Source of the DNA: Rothia nasimurium
GTDB taxonomy: Bacteria; Actinomycetota; Actinomycetes; Actinomycetales; Micrococcaceae
Length of the DNA: 64,000 nt
Assembly (NCBI RefSeq): GCF_928382285.1
Contig: NZ_CAKMSS010000006.1
Coordinates: forward strand, 1-64,000
Direction: 5' to 3'
Below the pieces are notes generated by a model that saw nothing but the letters and a program-made list of their open reading frames with translations, did not search any database and had not been told where the DNA came from. Positions 16,010 to 24,159 of the stretch are shown one piece after another; position 1 is the stretch's first letter, and every line of letters starts with the position of its first letter. Both the position numbers and the translations under genes were made by a program.

Positions 16010-17215
16010 CTACTTCCAGAGGCGGTTGCGGGCGTGCACCACCGACGGGCGAATCTGAATCCAATCCGCACAGGGCAGGCGCAGAGCCTTCTCACACCCA
16101 GACAGGGCGGTAATAATCGACTCGCACCGCTGGTTGAACTCGGAGACATGCCCCTTATCCACAATCTGCCCGGGGAAGTGCCGGTGCATCTTCGACACAG
16201 AATCCGACGACTCCTGCAGCCCGTGCCCGGTATGCCCCGGGATATGCTTGACCAGCACCCGGCGCTCCCGAATGGCCTCGGTCAGCCGCTCCATCTCGTC
16301 CAGAACCTGCTGGTTCTGCACGCCCTCTTCAACCCAGGTGTTATAGACCCAGCGGTTGTGCGCCAGGCGCAGCACAAAGGTCAGAGCCCCCAGCGAATCG
16401 GTGTGAATAATCAGCTGGCGGCCACCGTGATAGAAGATATTAAAGGCTGCCAACATAGCCGAGAGCTCCCCGGTCATAATGTTGGTTGCATCGTAGTGGG
16501 AGTGGAAGAAGAAGCCGTCTTCACTCACCCCGCCGATACCCATGCGTCCGCCCTTTAAATACTTCTTATTATTGGTTGACCGGAACGAACAGTCGGTAAA
16601 GACGCTGTACTCCACCAGTTTCTCTACCGGCAGCTGGGCGGTGTTCTTCTCAAACTCAGCGTGAGCCAGACGCGAGGCCTCGTCCATAAAGTGCGGCATG
16701 AGCTCACCTGCCGGAGTGCCAATAAGCTTCACGTGAATCTCGCCCAGGGAGTGCGACTCGTAGGGGTTCATGACCTTATCAATGGACCGGTATTCCAAGA
16801 AATCGCGGAAGGCCGTGAACTTGCGGAAGAGCAGCTTGAGGTAGTGCTTATCGGCTGCCACGGTGATGAGGTTGGTCTTATACTCCTCGGGGATAGCGTC
16901 CATGGTCGCCAGAATCGCACGGCCCAGCATGTCGGTATGTACGGTGTCGCAGGGGTCCATGAGGCTGTGTGTCAGAGACTCAGCCACAGGTTCGCTCTCA
17001 ATGACCTCTCGCTCGCCGTTTTCGCGCGAGATAAAAGCGAAGGACGTCAGCCCCACATGGCAGTCACCGGCAGCTCGCACCTGGTCCATGACCACCACGA
17101 TGACAGCCACACCCTGCTCGGTGAAGCCTGCTGGGTAGGAGCTGGTGTAATCCGGCGGCTCCCAGGTCAGCTCACATTTCTTGATATGTGCAGGCGTAAT
17201 TTCCACATTATTCAT
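16010..17215 (-). CDS. Protein of unknown role with C-terminal RNase H-like domain
   Basis: This protein has 401 residues. The C-terminal half carries all RNase HI active-site positions in order: Asp208 in VFTDCSFR, Glu250 in MTGELSAM, Asp273 in IIHTDSLGAL, His328 in PGHTGHG and Asp338 in SSDSVSK. The N-terminal 200 residues (EITPAHIKKCELTWEPPDYT onward) match nothing recognised. Fusions of RNase H to other domains may act on RNA-DNA hybrids, but this N-terminus gives no clue. It is monocistronic, convergent with dedA, and not of obviously foreign composition. Confidence 0.6.
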   Translation of the reverse strand: MNNVEITPAHIKKCELTWEPPDYTSSYPAGFTEQGVAVIVVVMDQVRAAGDCHVGLTSFAFISRENGEREVIESEPVAESLTHSLMDPCDTVHTDMLGRAILATMDAIPEEYKTNLITVAADKHYLKLLFRKFTAFRDFLEYRSIDKVMNPYESHSLGEIHVKLIGTPAGELMPHFMDEASRLAHAEFEKNTAQLPVEKLVEYSVFTDCSFRSTNNKKYLKGGRMGIGGVSEDGFFFHSHYDATNIMTGELSAMLAAFNIFYHGGRQLIIHTDSLGALTFVLRLAHNRWVYNTWVEEGVQNQQVLDEMERLTEAIRERRVLVKHIPGHTGHGLQESSDSVSKMHRHFPGQIVDKGHVSEFNQRCESIITALSGCEKALRLPCADWIQIRPSVVHARNRLWK

Positions 17216-17574
17216 CTCCTAAGGGGTGTCTATAGTTGTTTTACTTACTCTTTAAAGCTATACCAACTCAGCGTCGTTTTGCCAACAGGTGAGGGGCATC
17301 GGAGCCTTCTTCACTCTCTCGGTGAACGCCCACCAGCTTCGCGGAGCGTCCACCCCGCGCGTAGGCACAGCGCGAGTCTGGTAAGCACTCGCGGAGCGGA
17401 CGGACGGACGCCGAAGCAGCCCGGCAGGAGACAAACCGGGCGGGACTACAGAACCCCACCCACACCGCTTATCAGCTAGGTACTACCGCATGTCGCAAAA
17501 GTCTTGTTGGGGTTCCTGAGAATCCGTTTTACTAGGGATGTCAGCTCTAGTTACCCCCGATGGAAAGGGAAACC
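17216..17574. other. Intergenic region before the LytTR gene
   Basis: This region contains the promoter area of the RNase H-like gene (-), repeat E copy 2 (17330-17391), and the upstream region of the LytTR gene (+). No gene is seen. Confidence 0.4.
17330..17391. repeat. Repeat family E, copy 2
   Basis: This copy begins CCACCAGCTTCGCGGAGCG and contains CCCGCGCGTAGGCACAGCGC. It is homologous to 15028-15087. CGCGGAGCG recurs immediately beyond the aligned segment. Confidence 0.55.
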
Positions 17575-18012
17575 ATGAAATTCACGCTTACTCTTGATCG
17601 AAAATTTCAAGAAACCCGTGTTGATGTCACGGCCCCGGAACTCACTGCGGAGGTAGAAGAATTACAGAACTATCTAACGAGTAAATCCCTAGCTCCCCTT
17701 CTGGGCTATACAAAGGGCGGCGCTGTGCCGTTGGAGTTAAAGCAAACTCTCCGGTTCTATACCTCAGATAAAAATGTCTATGCGCACACGATTCAGGGTG
17801 TATTGAACGTCAAGCTCCGTATGAAAGAGCTCGAAACCAGGTTGCCTACTAGTTTTATCAGGATCAACCAGGGCGAACTCATCAATATTCACTGGGTAGA
17901 GCGTTTCGATGTTTCGCTCTCCACCACTATCGGCGTAGTACTCAAAGACGGTACCCGATGTTTTGTTTCTAGACGTTCGCTAGCCAGAGTCAAACAGGTT
18001 CTCGGCCTTTAA
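17575..18012 (+). CDS. LytTR DNA-binding domain regulator
   Basis: This 145-residue protein has a C-terminal LytTR domain: RFYTSDKNVYAHTIQGVL, then LPTSFIRINQGELINIHWVE and CFVSRRSLARVKQVLG, the conserved FxRINQxxLIN pattern. There is no response-regulator receiver domain, as in the short regulators paired with DUF3021 membrane proteins. The ATG at 17575 follows an AAAGGG site; an ATG 15 bases upstream is less well placed. It is followed after 17 bases by the DUF3021 gene. LytTR proteins bind direct repeats in target promoters, probably including their own. Confidence 0.85.
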   Translation: MKFTLTLDRKFQETRVDVTAPELTAEVEELQNYLTSKSLAPLLGYTKGGAVPLELKQTLRFYTSDKNVYAHTIQGVLNVKLRMKELETRLPTSFIRINQGELINIHWVERFDVSLSTTIGVVLKDGTRCFVSRRSLARVKQVLGL

Positions 18013-18029
18013 TCCATAGGAGAAAAATA

Positions 18030-18473
18030 ATGATTCGCAAAATCGCTATTGGCGCTCTCATCGGGTTTTCAATTGGTTGCACTATGGAGCTTTTATTTTC
18101 AGCTTTCGTCGGCAACTCCTATATCCCGGGAGTTACTAGTTACCTCAATCAATTCGATAACCAGAATATCGCTGTGCTCATACAACGCCTTATCTATTCC
18201 GGACTTGGCGCTATTCAGTATTGTGCGGCTGACCTTTATAAGAAAGAGAGCTGGTCGATACCTTTCGCTACTTTGACACATGCCATTATCGTGCTTACCA
18301 GTGTCTTACTGGCTGGTGCTTATTTGCATTGGTTTCCGCTGACCCTCTCTGCTTTTATAGGGTTTACGATTGTTGCCGTGCTGATATATGCCCTGGTGTG
18401 GGTCGTATCTCTCTGCATAGCGGTAAGCAAAACCCGCAAAGTTAACGCTGCTTTGGAAAAGGCCCAGGTGTAA
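18030..18473 (+). CDS. DUF3021-type membrane protein, partner of the LytTR regulator
   Basis: This 147-residue protein has four predicted membrane helices (residues about 5-25, 45-65, 75-100 and 105-130). Size, topology and position right after a stand-alone LytTR gene match the DUF3021 family, which in Gram-positive bacteria is thought to inhibit or sense for its LytTR partner. Codon use is somewhat less GC-biased than in neighbours, hinting that the pair moved in together. No ligand can be named. Confidence 0.7.
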   Translation: MIRKIAIGALIGFSIGCTMELLFSAFVGNSYIPGVTSYLNQFDNQNIAVLIQRLIYSGLGAIQYCAADLYKKESWSIPFATLTHAIIVLTSVLLAGAYLHWFPLTLSAFIGFTIVAVLIYALVWVVSLCIAVSKTRKVNAALEKAQV

Positions 18474-18474
18474 A

Positions 18475-18525
18475 CACAAGGACGCCCCGCCTCGGCTTGC
18501 GTAAGCCGGGGCGGGCGTCCTTGTG
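18475..18525. terminator. Terminator containing an inverted AAGGACGCC motif
   Basis: CACAAGGACGCCCCGCC...GGGCGGGCGTCCTTGTG forms a stem of over 20 bases around GCGT. It sits between the convergent DUF3021 and ilvD genes. It shares the AAGGACGCC core with three other terminators in the window. Confidence 0.9.
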
Positions 18526-18545
18526 ATTTGAGAAAAGGCCGAGGT

Positions 18546-20384
18546 TTACTCGGGGACGATGCGCACCGCGCCCTTATCGGCGCTGGTGACCATGGAGGCG
18601 TAGGCGCGCAGGGCGCTAGAAACCTGGCGCTCACGGGGCTTGGTGGGCTTCCAGGGGGCAGGGCCCTTCTTGGCGCGGCGCTCGGCCAGTACCTCGTCGG
18701 AGACGTTCACGCGCAGGATGCGGTTGTGAACATCAATCTCAATCTCATCCCCGTGCTCAATCAGACCCACGGCGCCGCCGGCAGCAGCCTCGGGAGAAAT
18801 GTGGCCGATGGAGATACCGGAGGTGCCGCCCGAGAAGCGTCCGTCGGTAATCAGGGCGCACTTCTTACCCAGGCCCAGGCCCTTGAGGTAGGAGGTGGGG
18901 TAGAGCATTTCCTGCATGCCGGGGCCGCCCTTGGGGCCCTCGTACTGGATGACGACAATGTCGCCCTCCTTCACGTTCTTCGACAGGATCTCGAAGACGG
19001 CCTCGTCCTGGGACTCCACCACGAAGGCCTTGCCGACAAAGTGGAAGAGTTCTTCGTCGATACCGGCGCTCTTGATGATGGCGCCGTCTTCGGCGATGTT
19101 ACCGTAGAGAACCGCCAGGCCGCCGTCCTTGGTGTAGGCGTGCTCAACGGCACGAATGCAGCCGTTTTCGGCGTCCGTCTCGTGGGACTCGTACTTGTTG
19201 GCGGTGGAGAAAGCCTGAGTGGTGCGGACGCCACCCGGGGCAGCCAGGAAGAGCTCTTTGGCAGTGTCGGTGGCGGCACCGGAGCGAATGTCCCAGTCAG
19301 AGAGCCACTGCTGAAGGGAGTCGGCGTGCACGGAGTGGACGTCGCGGTTCAGCAGACCGGCGCGGTCCAGCTCGCCGAGCAGGGCGGGAATACCGCCGGC
19401 GCGGTGCACGTGCTCGATGTGGTACTTGGTGGAGTTGGGGGCTACCTTAGCCAGGCAGGGCACCTTGCGGGAGATGGCGTCGATGTCCCGCAGGGTGAAG
19501 TCGACGCCTGCCTCGTGGGCAATAGCCAGGATGTGCAGCACGGTGTTGGTGGAGCCACCCATAGCTACGTCCAGGGCCATAGCGTTCTCGAAGGCGGCCT
19601 TGGTGGCGATGGAGCGGGGCAGGACGGAATCGTCGTCCTGCTCGTAGTAGCGCTTGGCCAGTTCTACAATCTTGGCGCCAGCTTCGAGGAAGAGCTGCTT
19701 GCGGGCAACCTGGGTGGCCAGGGTGGTGCCGTTACCGGGCAGGGCCAGGCCGATGGCCTCATTCAGGCAGTTCATGGAGTTAGCTGTGAACATACCGGCG
19801 CAGGAGCCACAGGTGGGGCAGGCATTCTTTTCAACCTGGGCTAGGGCGTCGTCGCTGACGCTGTCGTCCACGGCCATGACCATGGCGTCCACCAGGTCAA
19901 GGCGGTGCTCAACGACCCCCTCGATGCCTTCGCCGGATTCCATGGGCCCGCCGGAGACGAAGATGACGGGGATGTTCAGGCGCATAGCTGCCAGGAGCAT
20001 ACCGGGGGTGATCTTGTCGCAGTTAGAGATGCAGACCAGGGCGTCGGCGCGGTGAGCGTTGACCATGTATTCGACCGAGTCGGCGATCAGGTCGCGGGAG
20101 GGCAGGGAGTAGAGCATACCGTCGTGGCCCATGGCGATGCCGTCGTCCACGGCGATGGTGTTGAATTCTTTGGCTACGCCGCCCGCTTCGCGGATGGCAC
20201 CGGCGACCAGCTCGCCCATGTTCTTCAGGTGCACGTGGCCAGGCACGAACTGGGTGAAGGAGTTGGCGATAGCGATGATGGGCTTGCCGAAGTCGTCGTC
20301 GCCCATGCCGGTGGCGCGCCACAGTGCGCGGGCACCTGCCATGTTTCTACCGTGGGTTGATGTACGCGAGCGCAGTTCTGGCAT
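18546..20384 (-). CDS. ilvD: Dihydroxy-acid dehydratase
   Basis: This 612-residue iron-sulfur enzyme catalyses the third step of branched-chain amino-acid synthesis, dehydrating dihydroxy acids to 2-keto acids. Cluster and active-site segments are visible: [40 protein letters not shown] and [20 protein letters not shown]. The ATG at 20384 follows a GGGAG site and begins [17 protein letters not shown], the normal start; upstream in-frame sequence is not conserved-looking. It is monocistronic, and no other ilv gene is in the window. Confidence 0.97.
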   Translation of the reverse strand: MPELRSRTSTHGRNMAGARALWRATGMGDDDFGKPIIAIANSFTQFVPGHVHLKNMGELVAGAIREAGGVAKEFNTIAVDDGIAMGHDGMLYSLPSRDLIADSVEYMVNAHRADALVCISNCDKITPGMLLAAMRLNIPVIFVSGGPMESGEGIEGVVEHRLDLVDAMVMAVDDSVSDDALAQVEKNACPTCGSCAGMFTANSMNCLNEAIGLALPGNGTTLATQVARKQLFLEAGAKIVELAKRYYEQDDDSVLPRSIATKAAFENAMALDVAMGGSTNTVLHILAIAHEAGVDFTLRDIDAISRKVPCLAKVAPNSTKYHIEHVHRAGGIPALLGELDRAGLLNRDVHSVHADSLQQWLSDWDIRSGAATDTAKELFLAAPGGVRTTQAFSTANKYESHETDAENGCIRAVEHAYTKDGGLAVLYGNIAEDGAIIKSAGIDEELFHFVGKAFVVESQDEAVFEILSKNVKEGDIVVIQYEGPKGGPGMQEMLYPTSYLKGLGLGKKCALITDGRFSGGTSGISIGHISPEAAAGGAVGLIEHGDEIEIDVHNRILRVNVSDEVLAERRAKKGPAPWKPTKPRERQVSSALRAYASMVTSADKGAVRIVPE

Positions 20385-20560
20385 CGATAGCTCCCAAGAA
20401 AGTTTGTGGTTGGAGGTTTTGGGTATTAGTCTACGCCTGTCGGTGCGGTAGTCCACAGGGTGGGAAGCGGCGTTCTCATATAGTGAAGATAGGGGCGGAC
20501 GGTCTCTCCCCCACTCCCCTGCCAAGGGGCAGGGACCGCAGGACGGGCGTCCGCGGGACG

Positions 20561-21070
20561 CTACTCCAGTAAGCCTCGCATAAATCTCAGCCCATATTCC
20601 AGAAGCTGGGGGTGGCTATCGTCAACTAGGGTAAATCCAAAGCGCTCAAAGGCCCGTTGAGACTTTGTATTTCTGCGGTCGATGGCGCAGGTCATGATGT
20701 CACTGGTGAGGTCTTTAAATTTGGGGTGCTCTTGGGCTGTGATAACGCATTGCTGAATAAGCTGTTGTGCAATTCCCTGGTTTTGGGCGTGGGCGGCCGT
20801 AGAGATATAGGTAATGTCGAAGACATCATCATAGGGGCGATATGTAATGAGAGCGGCAGCTGCTATCTGCCCCTCCAAGAAAGCTCCGATAGAGACCTTG
20901 TAGGGATCTCGGGCAATTTTCTGGGGCTGAGTTTCCCGGACGAAGCTTTGAACCTTTAGCTCCCATTCCGCGGGGTGTGAAGCGGTGTGGTAGTGCCGCT
21001 TGGCAGGGTAGGTGCAGACCCATTGTTGAAGGGCCGGTATATCGCTTGTGCTGAGCTCTCGAAAATACAC
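20561..21070 (-). CDS. GNAT-family N-acetyltransferase
   Basis: This 169-residue protein has a GNAT fold. Motif A is [20 protein letters not shown], with the acetyl-CoA loop QNQGIA in place of the classical R/Q-x-x-G-x-G/A. The late segment [20 protein letters not shown] matches motif B. It is co-transcribed with the small gene 8 bases upstream. The substrate is unknown. Confidence 0.8.
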   Translation of the reverse strand: MYFRELSTSDIPALQQWVCTYPAKRHYHTASHPAEWELKVQSFVRETQPQKIARDPYKVSIGAFLEGQIAAAALITYRPYDDVFDITYISTAAHAQNQGIAQQLIQQCVITAQEHPKFKDLTSDIMTCAIDRRNTKSQRAFERFGFTLVDDSHPQLLEYGLRFMRGLLE

Positions 21071-21078
21071 GTAGGCCC

Positions 21079-21321
21079 CTAGTTTTTGAGGGCTAATCCT
21101 ACTGGGGTAGGCTCGAGCTGCTCAAGGGCTCTACGATGCTGAGCCGAAAAAGCCCGGTTCTGCTGGGTTTCGTATTCCGATGCGAGGGTTTTTCGCTCTG
21201 CATCCGTTAGACCATCGTTCCCGATAGCCGTGGTGTGATGGCGCAGAACTTTTTGCAGGGTTTGACGGGCCGCTCGATGAGTGGGCTGCCAGCGAGTTGC
21301 ATCTTTAGCGTTTACGGTCAT
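21079..21321 (-). CDS. Small charged protein of unknown function upstream of a GNAT gene
   Basis: This 80-residue soluble protein is rich in Thr, Arg, Gln and His, with a central helix-like segment (LTDAERKTLASEYETQQNRA). No family is recognised. Its stop is 8 bases before the GNAT start, and an AGGAG-like site precedes its ATG, so the two form an operon. Small-gene/GNAT pairs include toxin-antitoxin systems, but no ribbon-helix-helix pattern is seen here and the GNAT is not TacT-like. Confidence 0.6.
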   Translation of the reverse strand: MTVNAKDATRWQPTHRAARQTLQKVLRHHTTAIGNDGLTDAERKTLASEYETQQNRAFSAQHRRALEQLEPTPVGLALKN

Positions 21322-21418
21322 AGTTCTGCTCCTTTCCTTGGTCTTGTTGTTTCGAGTCTAACAAGTAGCTCTTGGGGATGACTAGGGGCGGACGGTTCCG
21401 CACCGCGCCCCCCTCAAA

Positions 21419-21481
21419 GGGGACCTTAAAACCTAAAAGGGACCGCGTAATATGAGGTCCTTTTTAGGTTTTGCGGTCCCC
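21419..21481. repeat. 63-bp palindromic repeat family A, copy 2
   Basis: GGGGACCTTAAAACCTAAAA...TTTTTAGGTTTTGCGGTCCCC has the same length and layout as copy 1, with diverged inner and outer ends that still largely pair. It lies upstream of both neighbouring genes (divergent), so here it cannot be serving as a simple 3' terminator for either. Confidence 0.85.
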
Positions 21482-21664
21482 TTGCGGTGAGACAGGCGCT
21501 CATGACGCGCGTATGACGCGCAGCCGTCACTGTAGTTCATTTTTGAAATGTGCCGTCTTAGACCGAAAAGAGTTTGGGGGCTTACCGGGTGCGGGTGTTA
21601 GCTGGAGTCAAGGCCGCTGCCGCAAGCAGCCTCTACAGCCGTAGGACTACCCCAGGAGCAGATC
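21482..21664 (+). other. Leader of the MetE-like gene
   Basis: This 180-base stretch contains two direct ATGACGCGC copies (about 21500-21520) and a hairpin, GCCGCTGCCGCAAGCAGC, near 21612. An AGGAG ribosome site precedes the start. A regulatory leader is plausible, but no known riboswitch was recognised. Confidence 0.3.
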
Positions 21665-22870
21665 ATGCCCATCAATACCGACCGTATTCTGACCACTCAC
21701 GTTGGTTCCCTGCCGCGCAGCCAGCGCCTGATTGAAGCTAACGCCGCCCGCCGCGATGACAGCATAGACGAGGCAGATTTCCAGCAGATTCTGACCGAGG
21801 AAACCCAGGCAGTGATTGACCGCCAGGTAGACATCGGTATCGACATTGTGAACGACGGCGAATACGGGCATGCCATGAGTCAGGCCGTGGATTACGGCGC
21901 CTGGTGGCACTACTCCTTTGCCCGCACCGGTGGCCTGAAGCTGCTGACCGAGGGCAACCCCGCCAACGAGGTGCACCGTTCTGAGCCGGGCAAGCTCAAG
22001 TACACCAGCTTTGCCGACCGCCGTGACTGGACCCGTTTCCAAGACTTTTACACCGCGGAGCTCGACCTGGGCAACGACCCTGACCGCAGTTTCCCTGTTA
22101 CCGTTGCCCCGCTGACCTACCAGGGGCAGGACGAGGTGGGGAGGGACGTCCGCAATCTCGCTTCCGCAACCGAGGGCAAGAGGGCGCACAGCGCTTTTGT
22201 GGCGGCACTGTCGCCGGGCTCTGCTGCTCGCGTGGGTAACCTCTACTACCCCACCGATAAGGAGCACATCTACGCCTGGGCGGAGGTGCTGAAGGAAGAG
22301 TACAAGGCCATCACCGATGCCGGTTTCACCCTGCAGATTGATGACCCGTCGGTGGCTGAGGGCTGGGATCAGATTAACCCTGAGCCCAGCGTCCGCGACT
22401 ACCTTGATTTTATTCAGGTGGCGGTGGATGCCCTCAACTACGCACTGGAGGATATTCCGACCGAGCAGACCCGCTTCCACCTGTGCTGGGGTTCCTGGCA
22501 CGGGCCGCACAGCACCGATCTGGAGTTCAAGCACCTGGCCGATACCCTGCTGTCGATTGACGCCGCCGGCTACACCTTTGAGGCTGCCAACGCTCGCCAC
22601 GCCCACGAGTGGAAGGTCTGGGAGAACCTGGAGCTGCCCGAGGGCAAGTACGTAATTCCCGGCGTCGTGTCACACTCGACCAACCTGATTGAGCACCCCG
22701 AGCTGGTGGCCCAGCGCATTGAGCAGTTTGCTCAGGTGGTGGGCAAGGAGAACGTGGTGGCGTCGACCGACTGTGGTCTGGGCGGACGCCTGCACCCCGA
22801 CCTGGCTTGGGCCAAGCTAGAGTCGCTGGCCGCAGGCGCCCGCATCGCCAGCGAGCGCCTGTTCAGCTAG
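21665..22870 (+). CDS. MetE C-terminal-domain-like protein (cobalamin-independent methionine synthase family)
   Basis: This 401-residue protein is homologous to the C-terminal catalytic half of MetE, like YxjG/YxjH. It has the N-terminal TTHVGSLPR, the zinc-ligand region FHLCWGSWHGPH and the C-terminal VASTDCGLGGRLHPDL with the late zinc cysteine. Lacking the MetE N-terminal half, such proteins use methyl donors other than polyglutamyl-methyltetrahydrofolate, or unknown thiols. It is distinct from the full metE at 34707 and monocistronic. Confidence 0.85.
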   Translation: MPINTDRILTTHVGSLPRSQRLIEANAARRDDSIDEADFQQILTEETQAVIDRQVDIGIDIVNDGEYGHAMSQAVDYGAWWHYSFARTGGLKLLTEGNPANEVHRSEPGKLKYTSFADRRDWTRFQDFYTAELDLGNDPDRSFPVTVAPLTYQGQDEVGRDVRNLASATEGKRAHSAFVAALSPGSAARVGNLYYPTDKEHIYAWAEVLKEEYKAITDAGFTLQIDDPSVAEGWDQINPEPSVRDYLDFIQVAVDALNYALEDIPTEQTRFHLCWGSWHGPHSTDLEFKHLADTLLSIDAAGYTFEAANARHAHEWKVWENLELPEGKYVIPGVVSHSTNLIEHPELVAQRIEQFAQVVGKENVVASTDCGLGGRLHPDLAWAKLESLAAGARIASERLFS

Positions 22871-22896
22871 TTATCTGGCTAGCCGCCCTACCCAAA

Positions 22897-22959
22897 GGGG
22901 ACCGCATAACTTAAAAGGGACCTCGTATTACGCGGTCCCTTTTAAGTTATGCGGTCCCC
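22897..22959. repeat. 63-bp palindromic repeat family A, copy 3
   Basis: GGGGACCGCATAACTTAAAA...TTTTAAGTTATGCGGTCCCC is nearly perfect over its outer 20 bases. The outer stem (CGCATAACTT) differs from copy 1 (TTAAAACTT), yet both arms changed together, a compensatory pattern. It lies 27 bases after the MetE-like stop. Confidence 0.88.
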
Positions 22960-23264
22960 TTGTTAGGGATTGAGGGAGGCGCAAGGACGCTTGTGGGCCG
23001 CTCGCTGCGCCCGTCGGGCGAGTTTCACACCACACTTTTGACAGAAGTGTTTTCAACACCAAGGATTTCCGCAGGTCACGCAGGGGCTACACCGGTTAAA
23101 ACCTGCACGTAGACAGGCTGACTAACGTGTGACACACATTTACATGTGTGTCTCTCGCAAACACCCCATGCGAGTCCTAGACTATAGGGAAACACAATCA
23201 CCGTGTGAAACTCTCACTCCATCTCGCACAATGTGCTCTCGCACCTGTTACATAGGGGAACCAA
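22960..23264 (+). other. Upstream region of treR
   Basis: Apart from the palindrome at 23131-23152, this stretch holds a likely treR promoter near 23170-23240 and an imperfect CACCGTGTGAAACTCTCAC repeat about 23200. No gene is seen. Confidence 0.35.
23131..23152 (+). promoter_or_regulatory. Candidate TreR operator upstream of treR
   Basis: GACACACAT-TTAC-ATGTGTGTC is a perfect palindrome with 9-base arms, about 115 bases before treR. GntR-family regulators bind such sites and often control themselves. Assignment to TreR is inference. Confidence 0.45.
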
Positions 23265-23999
23265 ATGGGAAAGTTTGAACGCATCTACCACGACCTGGCT
23301 CGTGACATTGATGAAGGCAAGTACGTCGTGGGCGATTTGCTGCCCAGCGAAAAGAAGCTGACCGAAAAGTACAATGTCTCCCGTGAGACCGCCCGCAAGG
23401 CTCTGGCTATCCTGACCGACCGCGGCTACATCCAGCGCATCATGGGCAAGGGCTCCCTGGTCATTGACCACAAGCGCTACTCCATTCCCGTGTCATCACT
23501 GGTCAGCTACAAGGAATTTGCTGAGTCAGCCAGTCGCGACACCCAGACTGAACTGGTTGAGCTTGAGGACGCCCTGCTGCCGCATGTACCCTTCCAGGCC
23601 CTGACGGACGGCTCCGTAGAGCAGGTGCCCGTCACCCACATCATGCGAGTTCGCCACATGGACGGCGCCCCCGCCATCATCGACCACGACTACATCATCA
23701 AGAGCGTAGTAGCCGAAATTCCCCGCGAGGTCGCTGAGGACTCCCTCTACAACTATTTTGAGGGCGAACTGGGTCTGAACATCGTGTCATCTGCCAAGCA
23801 GATCACCATCGAGCAGGCCACCCCCAACGACGCCAAGTACCTGAACCTGCACGCTGGCGAGTACGTTGCTGTGACCACCTCTATCACCGTGCTAGAGGAC
23901 GGCACCGCCTTCCAGTACACCATTTCCCGCCACCGCGCCGATAAGTTCCGCTACCTGGACTTCGCGCACCGCCGCCAGGAAATTCCGGTTTCTGAATAA
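23265..23999 (+). CDS. treR: Trehalose-operon GntR/UTRA-family repressor
   Basis: This 244-residue regulator has an N-terminal winged helix (GDLLPSEKKLTEKYNVSRET then ARKALAILTDRGYIQRIMGKG), the GntR DNA-binding pattern. A C-terminal UTRA effector domain (residues about 95-235) follows. It precedes a phosphotrehalase gene, so trehalose-6-phosphate is the probable effector, as known for TreR of this family. A palindrome upstream and ACCTGT-TAG-ACAGGT (24032-24046) downstream are candidate operators. Confidence 0.85.
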   Translation: MGKFERIYHDLARDIDEGKYVVGDLLPSEKKLTEKYNVSRETARKALAILTDRGYIQRIMGKGSLVIDHKRYSIPVSSLVSYKEFAESASRDTQTELVELEDALLPHVPFQALTDGSVEQVPVTHIMRVRHMDGAPAIIDHDYIIKSVVAEIPREVAEDSLYNYFEGELGLNIVSSAKQITIEQATPNDAKYLNLHAGEYVAVTTSITVLEDGTAFQYTISRHRADKFRYLDFAHRRQEIPVSE

Positions 24000-24031
24000 A
24001 GTTCCACATCGGCTGTAACAAAGGCCGAAGC

Positions 24032-24046
24032 ACCTGTTAGACAGGT
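24032..24046 (+). promoter_or_regulatory. Short palindrome upstream of treC
   Basis: ACCTGT-TAG-ACAGGT is a perfect 6-base-arm palindrome in the treR-treC gap. It could be an operator for treC. Confidence 0.3.
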
Positions 24047-24053
24047 AAGGTTA

Positions 24054-24094
24054 AGGAGCGTACTCGCTTTGACGGGGTACGCTTCTTTTCTTTT
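24054..24094 (+). terminator. Terminator between treR and treC
   Basis: GAGCGTAC pairs with GTACGCTTC across a 14-base loop, followed by TTTTCTTTT. It would uncouple treR from treC or attenuate read-through. Confidence 0.65.
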
Positions 24095-24159
24095 ACCCCA
24101 GCCCCCACCCACCGGGCGCACCCGCCCCAGCACCGGCGTCCTACCCTTTGGAGCACACC

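Noticed and set aside
18528..19844. 438-codon plus-strand frame opposite ilvD
   Set aside because: Low-complexity Gly/Val/Leu product, antisense to a complete dihydroxy-acid dehydratase; no ribosome site.
20561..21321. TacT-type GNAT/DUF1778 toxin-antitoxin pair
   Set aside because: The small protein lacks a ribbon-helix-helix pattern and the GNAT does not resemble TacT.
21647..22606. 319-codon minus-strand frame opposite the MetE-like gene
   Set aside because: Shadow frame; the plus strand encodes an intact enzyme.
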